Assembly: GCA_027490555.1 (NCBI GenBank)
Contig: JAIXXW010000101.1
Location: 1-9,171 of the forward strand
Direction of reading: 5' to 3'
From: Comamonadaceae bacterium
GTDB lineage: Bacteria > Pseudomonadota > Gammaproteobacteria > Burkholderiales > Burkholderiaceae_C
DNA: 9,171 nt
Program-made: the position numbers and the translations under genes
Notes under the pieces: model-generated
What the model was told of the DNA's origin: nothing
The model's database searches: none
The model's input: only the letters and a program-made list of their open reading frames with translations
Shown here: one piece after another, positions 1 to 6,648 of the stretch
How the letters are laid out: every line of letters starts with the position of its first letter
Position numbering within the stretch: the first letter of the stretch is position 1

Positions 1-11
1 CAGGCTCTGAA

Positions 12-155
12 TCAGAACCAGGGACGCCACGCCCAGACCAGGATGTGGGCCAACACAGCAACTGCTGTAAAACCCACGGTGCCCTGCATCCAGTAGTGGT
101 GGAACTCCTGGGCTTCCTCATCGGTCAGCCCTGAAATAGATGTCTTTGTGGACAT
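12..155 (-). CDS. pufB: Light-harvesting 1 (core antenna) beta polypeptide PufB
   Basis: I translated this 47-residue protein from the minus strand; it is a typical LH1 beta chain. It has a short polar N-terminus containing GLTDEEAQEFHHYWMQG, one membrane span around residues 25-43, and the ending AHILVWAWRPWF. The His in AHILVW (residue 37) is the expected axial ligand of the bacteriochlorophyll magnesium, and the Trp-rich WAWRPW tail is the family hallmark for hydrogen bonding and packing. LH1 beta pairs with LH1 alpha (PufA) in the ring around the reaction centre in the intracytoplasmic membrane. The ATG at 155 is preceded by an AGGAGA ribosome site at 161-166, and the TGA stop is at 12-14. 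It is the last gene visible in the crt-bch-puf series; pufA, pufL and pufM would be expected past position 1. The beta family is clear, and LH1 rather than LH2 is inferred from its place after bchZ. Confidence 0.93.
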   Translation of the reverse strand: MSTKTSISGLTDEEAQEFHHYWMQGTVGFTAVAVLAHILVWAWRPWF

Positions 156-298
156 TTTTTTCTCCTGTTAACGAGGCCTTGCGACCCGGGTTGCGCACAG
201 CCCGCGCAGATGGGCATCCGCAGCCAACGGCCACGACATCCTGGGCAAGGCACCGACCCTGTCGGCCCCTGCTGTTGTGAGTGATGGGATTCGCGTCT
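156..298 (-). other. bchZ-pufB intergenic spacer with two small hairpins
   Basis: These 143 bp separate the bchZ stop from the pufB start. I see no pufQ-like reading frame and no TGT-N12-ACA operator. Two inverted repeats are present. In one, GCAGATG at 206-212 faces CATCCGC at 215-221, with one G-T mismatch and a tight loop. In the other, CCGAC at 253-257 faces GTCGG at 261-265 with a 3-nt loop. Neither is followed by a T-run on the minus strand, so they do not look like intrinsic terminators. In other purple bacteria, hairpins at the start of puf influence processing and stability of the antenna message. A similar role here is only inference. Confidence 0.4.
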
Positions 299-1825
299 TC
301 ATGCCGCCACCCCCAGACCCAGTTCGCGGCTGGCCGCGTTCACATGGGCTTCGGTCACTTCGTTTTGGCCTTGCGCCTGCGACAGCTGCTCGGCCTGATC
401 GCGCAAACGCTTGGCCGCAGAAATCTGCACCAGCACCGGTTGGCTCTGCACCACATCGCGCAAACGCTGCTGGGCCTGCTCTTGCCAGCTGGCATTGGGG
501 GCCACCACGCCACGCGCCTGCGTGGCTTCGACCTTGTCCATGTCGGTCCCCAGCGGCAGGATGTGGAACAACGCATCAAACAGGGCGTTGCACACCTCTT
601 GCACCACATAACTGGCCCCGCTGTACCCCATGAAAGGGGTGCCGGTGTGGCGGCGGATGATGGCGCCCGGGAACGAGGCCGGAATGAAGGCCGCCCGCAT
701 CGGGCTGCCCCCGGAGATTTCGCTCAGGTACATGCGTTCGTTGTAGCTGCCGAACATGATCAACGGCGTCTGGGTCTTGACCAGTTCGCGCACACTGGCG
801 TTGTCGGTCTTGGTGCCTGCGGTGCGAGAGATGCTGAAGCGACAAGGCAAGCCCATCTCTTTTTCGAGGAAGTTTTTGAGGCCCCGCGAATAGGTCTCGC
901 CGGCCACCACGGCAAAGCTCGCGGTGGCAAAAAAGTCTTGCGTGACCGAGCGCCACAAATCCCACATGGGTTTGAGGGTGGTGTGCTTTTCCCGCTCAAT
1001 GAAGGGCTCGGGGTCGAGGTGGAGCAGTTGACCGAGCTTGCGCAGGAAGTTGGTGGTGCTGTGCAGGCCGATGGGTGCTTGCAGGTAGGGACGCTCCAGC
1101 GACTCACACAACATGCGGCCAAATTCACGGTACATGCAAATGTTCACATCGGCTTCGACCAGGCGCGACACGTCGGCCAGGTGGCTGCCCAGTGGGAAGA
1201 CCATGTTGACTTCGGCGCCGATGCCTTGCACCAGACGGCGGATTTCGGCCAGATCGCTCGCGCTGTTGAAGGTGCCGTAGCAAGGACCAATGATGTTGAC
1301 GCGGGGCTTTTCGCCCGCTGGCCGGTCCTCGAAGGGCTTGCGGGCCGGCACCTTGCGCAGACCGTATTCGCTCCACAGCCAGTACATGGCCCGGTTGGCG
1401 CACTGCCACTGGTCCTCGTCGATGGTGCGTGGCAAAAAGCGGGCGATGTTGGTGCCTTCGGGGGTGACACCCCCACCGATCATCTCGGCGATCGAGCCGG
1501 TCACCACCACCGCAGGCAGTTCGGGGTCGAGCGTGGCATGGGCGCGCTTCATCGCGCCTTCGGTGCCTTCGCGGCCGAGTTGCTCCTCGGCCAGCCCGGT
1601 CACCACGATCGGCAACTCGTGCGGCGGCAGGGCGTCGGTGTAATGCAGCACCGAGGTCACCGGCAGGTTCTCACAGCCTACCGGGCCGTCGATCACCACT
1701 TGCAAACCCTTGATGGCGGTGAAGACATACACCGCGCCCCAGTAACCGCCCGCGCGGTCGTGGTCGAGGATCAGCGGCGACTTGGGCTTGTCCACCGTTG
1801 TGGGCGAAGAAGAGGTCTGGCTCAT
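299..1825 (-). CDS. bchZ: Chlorophyllide a oxidoreductase subunit BchZ
   Basis: BchZ is the NifK-like subunit of chlorophyllide a oxidoreductase. With BchY it forms the catalytic heterotetramer that reduces the C7=C8 bond of the chlorin ring, using electrons from BchX. The 508-residue product is close to, or slightly longer than, the usual length. An N-terminal stretch (about residues 20-60) has DHDRAGGYWGAVYVF and DGPVGCENLP; Cys51 is the candidate single BchZ ligand of the [4Fe-4S] cluster shared with BchY. The nitrogenase-type segment VVVTGSIAEMIGGGVTPEGT lies near residues 107-125. The C-terminal ~45 residues resemble the small helical domain that ends protochlorophyllide reductase B-type subunits. 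I chose the ATG at 1825 over an upstream in-frame start because it forms an ATGA overlap with the bchY stop and has GAGGAG at 1834-1839. Stop TGA at 299-301. Translation is therefore probably coupled to bchY. Confidence 0.96.
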   Translation of the reverse strand: MSQTSSSPTTVDKPKSPLILDHDRAGGYWGAVYVFTAIKGLQVVIDGPVGCENLPVTSVLHYTDALPPHELPIVVTGLAEEQLGREGTEGAMKRAHATLDPELPAVVVTGSIAEMIGGGVTPEGTNIARFLPRTIDEDQWQCANRAMYWLWSEYGLRKVPARKPFEDRPAGEKPRVNIIGPCYGTFNSASDLAEIRRLVQGIGAEVNMVFPLGSHLADVSRLVEADVNICMYREFGRMLCESLERPYLQAPIGLHSTTNFLRKLGQLLHLDPEPFIEREKHTTLKPMWDLWRSVTQDFFATASFAVVAGETYSRGLKNFLEKEMGLPCRFSISRTAGTKTDNASVRELVKTQTPLIMFGSYNERMYLSEISGGSPMRAAFIPASFPGAIIRRHTGTPFMGYSGASYVVQEVCNALFDALFHILPLGTDMDKVEATQARGVVAPNASWQEQAQQRLRDVVQSQPVLVQISAAKRLRDQAEQLSQAQGQNEVTEAHVNAASRELGLGVAA

Positions 1826-3375
1826 GAACCCATCTCCTCGGCTTTGCGTTTTTTCAACAGCTTCTCGATCTGGCGGCGCGTCTCGGCCTTGAACTCGGGC
1901 CGGTCCTTGGGCACCGATTCCCACACGCCTGCGGCATGGCCTGCGCCCACATCGCCAAAGAAAGACTTCATGGCATCAAAGCGGGCCTGGTTGCCCATGG
2001 CCGCTTGCACCACCTGCACCAGCGATCCGGCACCGGCCACGCCCATCAGGGGCCGGGCCGAAATCAGGTTGGTGAAGTAAAGCGATGGCACGCTGTTTTG
2101 CTTGGCGATCTGCACCACCGGCGTGGTGCCGATGGCCAGCTGCGGCCGGTATTCGTACATGGCGTTCAGGTCTTGCTCGAGCGAGGCGCGCATCTGCACC
2201 TGCACGCCCTTGGCCTGCAGCCAGGCGATGTCTTGTGCGTTCCAGGGGGTGGCCGGGCAGGCCGAGCCCACATAGCGCACATCGGCACCGCACTCGATGA
2301 GCAAACGGCCCACCAACAATTCGGAGCCTTCGTAGCCGCTCAGGGTGATGCGGCCCGAGATCGGTTTTTGCATGAGCAGGCCGCGCATCTGGGCCAGGAC
2401 CTGGTTGCGCGCCAGGTCGATCTGTGCCTGCGCGATGCCTGCGGCCTGACCGATGTTTTGCAGCCAGTCCTGGGTGCCTTCGAGGCCCACCGGGGCCGAT
2501 CCCACCACGGGGCGGCCGGCGGTCTGGAATTCGCGCACGCTGGCGGTGTAGAAGGGGTGGATGGCCGCCGCCACCGAGCAGTCGAGTGCGGCGTACAACT
2601 CGCGCCACTCGCGGGTGGGCACCACCGGACCTGCGGCCAGGCCCATGGGGGCGAGCATCTGGCCGATGATGACCGGGTCGGCCGGGAACATCTCGCCCAG
2701 CAGCGCCACGGTGGGCTTGTCGCCGCGACCCGCCTGGGGGGCGGCCACCGGTCCGCTCATGATTTCTTCACGGGCGTATTTGAGCATCGCCCCGGCCAGC
2801 ACGTCCTTGGCCTCGGCATGGGTGGGCACGCCAAAACCGGGCACGTCGATGCCGATGATGCGCACCCCATTGATCTCTTTGGGCAAGAGCTGCAGCGGCA
2901 CGCCGCTGGCGGTGGGCACGCACAGGTTGATGATGATGACCGTGTCCACCTTGTCCGGATCGGCCTCGGCGTGCACGGTGTCGCGGATGTCCTCGAACAG
3001 CTTGCCCGTGACCAGCGACTCGGAGTTGAAGGGCACATAGCCCACGCTGCGGCGCGCACCGTAAAAATGCGAGGTGAAGGTCAGGCCATACACGCAGCAG
3101 GCCGAGCCCGACAAGATGGTGGCGGTGCGCTTCATGCGCAAGCCCACGCGCAAGGAGCCAAAGGCCGGACACATGCTTTGGGGCTGGTCATGCGGACCGG
3201 CGTCGGGCTGGCGCGGGTAATCGCGGGCATATTGGTCAAGCACCTCGGACTTGCCCGCCTCTTTGGCCGCAGCCACCATGGCTTCGGTACCGGCATGGCA
3301 GCCCATGCCGTCGCCATTCAGGCCTGCAGGGTTGGGTGCATCGGTACTGGGATGGATGGGGATGGTGCGTGTCAT
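1822..3375 (-). CDS. bchY: Chlorophyllide a oxidoreductase subunit BchY
   Basis: BchY is the NifD-like partner of BchZ in chlorophyllide a oxidoreductase (bacteriochlorophyll a synthesis). The 517-residue protein has the family core: MCPAFGSLRVGLRM near residue 68, GSACCVYGLTFTSHFYGARR at 90-109, then INLCVPTASGVPLQLLPKE near 149-166. Cys69, Cys94 (or the adjacent Cys93) and Cys152 fit the three BchY cysteines that ligate the intersubunit [4Fe-4S] cluster in studied homologues. The fourth ligand comes from BchZ. The first ~60 residues are variable, with a GMGCHAGTE patch. The frame stays open upstream through bchX, but those residues are not BchY-like, so I start at the ATG at 3375. That start lies 34 nt after the bchX stop, with a modest AGGA 7 nt upstream. 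The C-terminus is Lys/Arg/Glu-rich. The last codons carry the ribosome site for bchZ, and the two genes overlap by 4 bp. Confidence 0.96.
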   Translation of the reverse strand: MTRTIPIHPSTDAPNPAGLNGDGMGCHAGTEAMVAAAKEAGKSEVLDQYARDYPRQPDAGPHDQPQSMCPAFGSLRVGLRMKRTATILSGSACCVYGLTFTSHFYGARRSVGYVPFNSESLVTGKLFEDIRDTVHAEADPDKVDTVIIINLCVPTASGVPLQLLPKEINGVRIIGIDVPGFGVPTHAEAKDVLAGAMLKYAREEIMSGPVAAPQAGRGDKPTVALLGEMFPADPVIIGQMLAPMGLAAGPVVPTREWRELYAALDCSVAAAIHPFYTASVREFQTAGRPVVGSAPVGLEGTQDWLQNIGQAAGIAQAQIDLARNQVLAQMRGLLMQKPISGRITLSGYEGSELLVGRLLIECGADVRYVGSACPATPWNAQDIAWLQAKGVQVQMRASLEQDLNAMYEYRPQLAIGTTPVVQIAKQNSVPSLYFTNLISARPLMGVAGAGSLVQVVQAAMGNQARFDAMKSFFGDVGAGHAAGVWESVPKDRPEFKAETRRQIEKLLKKRKAEEMGS

Positions 3376-3409
3376 GGCCTGGTCCTGTGGGTGTGTCGGC
3401 TGCGGCGAT

Positions 3410-4414
3410 TCAGGCCGCGTCGTAGACGACTTCCAGCGAAGGCTTGATGGCTTCGTTCTTGCCCACCATGTCGAACACGGTGGCGGGCTCGAGCACCACA
3501 TGGCGGCCGACAACGTCGGCGCTGAACAGGCCCAGCAGCTGGTCCTGGGTCTGGGGCTTGGGACGCTGGGGGGGCGCCTCTGCCACGTTCTTGGCCAGTT
3601 CGGCAAACAGCGGGCCCCACTCGCCGTCGGGGCGGCCGATGATTTCGTAGCTGGCGCTCTTGCGGCGGATGTCCTCATTGGCCGGGATCGCCGCCAGCAC
3701 CGGGATGCCCGCATTCTGCGCAAAGGTCTGTGCTTCGCCCGTGCCATCGTCCTTGTTGATGACCATGCCGGCCACGCCCACATTGCCCCCGAGCTTGCGG
3801 AAATACTCCACCGCACTGCACACGTTGTTGGCCACGTACAGCGACTGCAGGTCGTTGCTGGCCACCACGATGACTTTCTGGCACATGTCGCGGGCGATCG
3901 GCAGACCAAAACCGCCGCACACCACATCGCCCAAAAAGTCGAGCAGCACGTAGTCGAAGCCCCAGTCGTGGAAGCCCAGTTTTTCCAGTGTCTCGAAGCC
4001 GTGGATGATGCCGCGCCCACCACAGCCGCGACCGACTTCGGGGCCACCGAGCTCCATGGCGAACACGCCGTCGCGCTTGAAGCACACATCGCCAATGCTC
4101 ACGGCCTGGCCCGAGAGTTTCAGGCGCGACGAGGTTTCGATGATGGTCGGGCAGGCCTTGCCGCCAAACAGCAAGCTGGTGGTGTCGCTCTTGGGGTCAC
4201 AGCCGATGAGCAGCACCTTTTTGCCCTGCTGCGCCATCATGTAGGACAAGTTGGCCAGCGTGAAGCTTTTGCCAATGCCGCCCTTGCCATAGATGGCAAT
4301 GATCTGCGTTTCTTTGGTCACCTCGGCGGTGCTGACGGCATCGGGTTCGACGTCGGCCTCGCGGCGCAGCACTTCCACAAATTTGATGGGCTGAACAGTG
4401 GTGTCGGGGGTCAT
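3410..4414 (-). CDS. bchX: Chlorophyllide a reductase iron protein BchX
   Basis: BchX is the NifH-like ATPase that passes electrons to BchY/BchZ, acting as a homodimer bridged by a [4Fe-4S] cluster. In the 334-residue product the P-loop GKGGIGKS is at residues 43-50 and the switch-like GCDPKSDTTS at 71-80. The two expected cluster cysteines are Cys131 in GGPEVGRGCGGRG and Cys166 in DFLGDVVCGGFG. These features and the ~330-residue length separate it from BchL, which has a shorter N-terminus. The N-terminal ~35 residues before the P-loop domain are typical of BchX. The ATG at 4414 overlaps the bchC stop as ATGA and has GGAG 9 nt upstream. An in-frame TTG five codons earlier would leave that site inside the gene, so I rejected it. 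The stop at 3410-3412 is followed by a 34-nt gap to bchY. Confidence 0.97.
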   Translation of the reverse strand: MTPDTTVQPIKFVEVLRREADVEPDAVSTAEVTKETQIIAIYGKGGIGKSFTLANLSYMMAQQGKKVLLIGCDPKSDTTSLLFGGKACPTIIETSSRLKLSGQAVSIGDVCFKRDGVFAMELGGPEVGRGCGGRGIIHGFETLEKLGFHDWGFDYVLLDFLGDVVCGGFGLPIARDMCQKVIVVASNDLQSLYVANNVCSAVEYFRKLGGNVGVAGMVINKDDGTGEAQTFAQNAGIPVLAAIPANEDIRRKSASYEIIGRPDGEWGPLFAELAKNVAEAPPQRPKPQTQDQLLGLFSADVVGRHVVLEPATVFDMVGKNEAIKPSLEVVYDAA

Positions 4415-5364
4415 GAGTTGGCACTCCAATCAAGGATCATCTTGAGACAGCTCGCATCTCCGAAGGCGGTCTCGTAGGCTGAACCAGCTTGTGTCGATGG
4501 CTGGGCATGGGTGATCAAACCGTCGAGCGACAAACGGTCGGTGTGCACCAACTCGTTGACGGCCAACAGGTCCGGACGCTTCCATTCGGCGGCAATGCGT
4601 ATGCGCGCTTCGCGCATGAAGGCCGGCGCGTAGGCAAATGAAAGGTCTTGTTTGTAAAAGCCCGCCAGCACCAACTCGCCACCTGGGCGCAGGCGCTGGA
4701 TCAGGCCGTTGAGCAGACTGCCGTCGCCGCTCACGTCGTAAATGGTGCGGTAGTCGCGGCGCGGGTCGTCCTGGGGCTGCACCACGGTGTAGCCTTGTGC
4801 CCCTGTTGAGCGCTCGGCCTGGGTCTCCCACACGGTGGGGGCGGGCAGACCGGCCGCCACCGTCAGGCGTGCCAGCAAGCGGCCCATGACGCCATGGCCC
4901 ACAATGAGTTCGGGGGCTTCAAAAGGGGCTTGCGAACCGCCGCCCGAAACCGCATGGTAGGCCGTGGCGGCCAGCGCCAGCAGCACCGATTGCGCCCCCA
5001 GGTGCTCGGCCACGGGCACCACTTTTTGCCCGGTCACGATCAAACGCGAGGCCGCGCCGCCAAACAGGCTCCTGACCCCGGTGAAGCAGTTGGCCCCGGG
5101 CACAAACACCCGCTGGCCGGGCTGCACACCCGTGTCCGAGGCGGCACGCAGCACACGGCCGACCGTCTCGTAGCCCGGCACCAGCGGATAGCCCATGCCC
5201 GGAAAAGGTGGCATGCTGCCGTCCCAGAGCATGCGCTCGGTCCCGGTGCTGATGCCGCTGTATTCCACGGCCACATCCAGCTGTCCTGGCTGCAGTTCAG
5301 GCAGGTCCAGGGTCTGCAGGGACAGGTGCCTGGGACTGTTGAAAACGACGGCTTGAGACTTCAT
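4411..5364 (-). CDS. bchC: Bacteriochlorophyllide a dehydrogenase BchC
   Basis: BchC oxidises the C3 hydroxyethyl group of the bacteriochlorophyllide intermediate to acetyl, after the BchXYZ step. The 317 residues match the family length. The N-terminal alcohol-dehydrogenase-like domain contains GISTGTERMLWDG (residues 37-49) and the run from PPFPGMGYPLVPGYETVGRV at about 52-71, which is diagnostic of BchC. A Rossmann segment follows with VGHGVMGRLLAR near 155-166. The start at 5364 fits the conserved N-terminus (MKSQAVVF) but has no recognisable Shine-Dalgarno. The bases in front of it are A-rich and occupied by a TGT-N12-ACA palindrome that ends 3 nt before the ATG. A second palindrome lies 8 bp further up. 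bchC therefore probably has its own CrtJ/PpsR-controlled promoter in the 61-bp gap after crtF, in addition to read-through from crtE. Its stop overlaps bchX by 4 bp. Confidence 0.96.
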   Translation of the reverse strand: MKSQAVVFNSPRHLSLQTLDLPELQPGQLDVAVEYSGISTGTERMLWDGSMPPFPGMGYPLVPGYETVGRVLRAASDTGVQPGQRVFVPGANCFTGVRSLFGGAASRLIVTGQKVVPVAEHLGAQSVLLALAATAYHAVSGGGSQAPFEAPELIVGHGVMGRLLARLTVAAGLPAPTVWETQAERSTGAQGYTVVQPQDDPRRDYRTIYDVSGDGSLLNGLIQRLRPGGELVLAGFYKQDLSFAYAPAFMREARIRIAAEWKRPDLLAVNELVHTDRLSLDGLITHAQPSTQAGSAYETAFGDASCLKMILDWSANS

Positions 5365-5367
5365 GGT

Positions 5368-5385
5368 TGTATTTTTTGCTTTACA
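5368..5385. promoter_or_regulatory. CrtJ/PpsR-type operator, bchC proximal site
   Basis: TGT at 5368-5370, 12 bp, ACA at 5383-5385: an exact match to the TGT-N12-ACA consensus of the CrtJ/PpsR repressor. The half-sites are otherwise A/T-rich and less symmetric than in the distal site. It ends 3 nt before the bchC ATG and covers where a -10 element and ribosome site would sit. The gap to the distal site is 8 bp (5386-5393), the spacing known for cooperative CrtJ binding at bchC of Rhodobacter capsulatus. Binding here is inferred. Confidence 0.72.
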
Positions 5386-5393
5386 TCACCGAA

Positions 5394-5411
5394 TGTCAAA
5401 GTTAATTGACA
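5394..5411. promoter_or_regulatory. CrtJ/PpsR-type operator, bchC distal site
   Basis: TGTCAA at 5394-5399 and TTGACA at 5406-5411 form a perfect 6+6 inverted repeat around a 6-bp centre, matching TGT-N12-ACA. Read on the minus strand, the arm at 5399-5394 is also a consensus -35 hexamer (TTGACA) for a bchC promoter, so repressor binding would mask it. The matching -10 17 nt on is only AAAAAT (5376-5371), which is weak. The site lies in the crtF-bchC gap. It should mediate repression under oxygen, as in other purple bacteria. Confidence 0.82.
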
Positions 5412-5425
5412 CATTCCACCAAAAC

Positions 5426-6616
5426 CTAGGGTAAACACTGAGATTTACGCCCCACAAGGATGCGCGCATGGATGGGCATGGCGTTGGGCACCTGCTCCAC
5501 ATGGGTGAAACCGGCCTCTTGCATCATGGTTTGCAGCTCTTGGGGGGTGCGCAGCCGCCCGGCCCCCATGGCCAGCAGGTAAAAATGGAAATAGGCGTCG
5601 ACCGAGGCGCCGGCCTGACCGGCCTCCTCCTCGGGCTGGGCCATGGGCTCGGCCAGCAGCAAGACCCCGCCCACCGGCAAGGCGGCATGGGCTTTTTGCA
5701 AAATCTGCCGGACCACCGCGTCGGGGTGGTCATGCGCCACACGCACCAGGGTGATCAGGTCCGCGCCTTCGGGCAGCGGGTCATCCAGAAAACTGCCGGG
5801 GTGCAGGGCCACACGGTCGGTCAAACCCTTGGCCTGCAAGCCTTCGCGGGCCAGCGCCAGCACCGGGGGCAGGTCGAACATCTTGAACTGCAGGTGGGGT
5901 GCATGCGCGGCCAGTTCGCTGACAAAACGGCCCTTGCCGGCCCCCACGTCGAGCACGCAGCGGTGCTCATCAAAAAAGTAGGAGGACAAAATCTCCTGCA
6001 CCACAAAACCCTGGGAGGCGGCCATCAGCTGCGAATAGCGGGTGAACTTGTCCACCTCCGAGGCTGGCAGGTGGACCGGGGTTTTGTCGTGGGCATAGGG
6101 CCAGTACTCGGCCATGCCGCCGGTCCAGGCGTTGTTCAGGAATTGCAGCGGGTCCTGCATGTCCTGGTACAGCAGGTGGTTGTGCTCGATCATCTGGGCA
6201 ATGCCCTCGTGCTGCGCCAGCGGCACGCCCAGCGGGCCAAGGCCATAGCGGGCGTGGCTGCGGTGCTCCAGCAGTCCGAGCGCCACGGCCGACAGCAGCA
6301 AACGCTGCAGCACCGCCGGGGCCAGGCCGGTGCGGCGTGCCAGCTCGTCCAGGTTGGCAGGGGCCTGGTGCAATGCGCGAAACAGATCCAGACGCACACA
6401 GCCCAGCAGCACCTGGCTGTGCACAAAGCCCGCCATCAGGTCAAACAGCTGGCGGGTGCGGCGACGCGTGAGCCAGCGTGTAAGCGGATTGCGCAAGGAC
6501 CAGCGGTACAGGCCCGGATGCGCGTACCAGCGCTCCAGCCGGGCCTGCCAGGCGTCCTTGAACGAGGCAGGCGCCGGGCTGGCCTGCAAGGCGGCAAGGT
6601 CCAGGGGTTGTGACAT
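5426..6616 (-). CDS. crtF: Carotenoid O-methyltransferase CrtF
   Basis: CrtF is the SAM-dependent methyltransferase that methylates the tertiary 1-hydroxyl of acyclic carotenoids (spheroidene/spirilloxanthin branch). The 396-residue protein has an N-terminal helical winged-helix dimerisation part; residues 74-130 include VRLDLFRAL and DELARRTGLAPAVLQRLLLS. The methyltransferase domain follows: SAM motif I VLDVGAGKGRF at 221-231, the acidic MFDLPPVLALA segment at 246-256, and RVAHDHPDA at 292-300, where the His takes the place of the usual catalytic His in plant-type O-methyltransferases. The tail GAGRLRTPQELQTMMQEAGF (351-370) is also typical of the superfamily. The ATG at 6616 is supported by a strong AAGGAGG (plus-strand 6621-6627), 32 nt downstream of the crtE stop. 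A longer open frame running back into crtE was rejected. The CrtF name rests on both domain content and position between crtE and bchC. Confidence 0.92.
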   Translation of the reverse strand: MSQPLDLAALQASPAPASFKDAWQARLERWYAHPGLYRWSLRNPLTRWLTRRRTRQLFDLMAGFVHSQVLLGCVRLDLFRALHQAPANLDELARRTGLAPAVLQRLLLSAVALGLLEHRSHARYGLGPLGVPLAQHEGIAQMIEHNHLLYQDMQDPLQFLNNAWTGGMAEYWPYAHDKTPVHLPASEVDKFTRYSQLMAASQGFVVQEILSSYFFDEHRCVLDVGAGKGRFVSELAAHAPHLQFKMFDLPPVLALAREGLQAKGLTDRVALHPGSFLDDPLPEGADLITLVRVAHDHPDAVVRQILQKAHAALPVGGVLLLAEPMAQPEEEAGQAGASVDAYFHFYLLAMGAGRLRTPQELQTMMQEAGFTHVEQVPNAMPIHARILVGRKSQCLP

Positions 6617-6648
6617 GGGGCCTCCTTCGCGTCGGGCGTGCCGGGCGT

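Noticed and set aside
168..239. 23-residue minus-strand mini frame upstream of pufB, considered as a leader peptide or pufQ remnant
   Set aside because: Weak ribosome site, no hydrophobic segment, no similarity to PufQ; such short frames are common by chance.
281..2080. 599-codon plus-strand open frame opposite bchZ
   Set aside because: It is antisense to a clearly conserved gene, has a His/Gly/Arg-rich composition typical of shadow frames in GC-rich DNA, and shows no domain.
3376..4095. 240-codon in-frame extension upstream of bchY
   Set aside because: It runs through bchX in another frame and has Ser/Trp/Arg-rich nonsense composition; the ATG at 3375 matches BchY length and has its own ribosome site.
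1936..4477. Two long plus-strand open frames opposite bchY and bchX
   Set aside because: Same reason: antisense shadows of confident bch genes with no recognisable motif.
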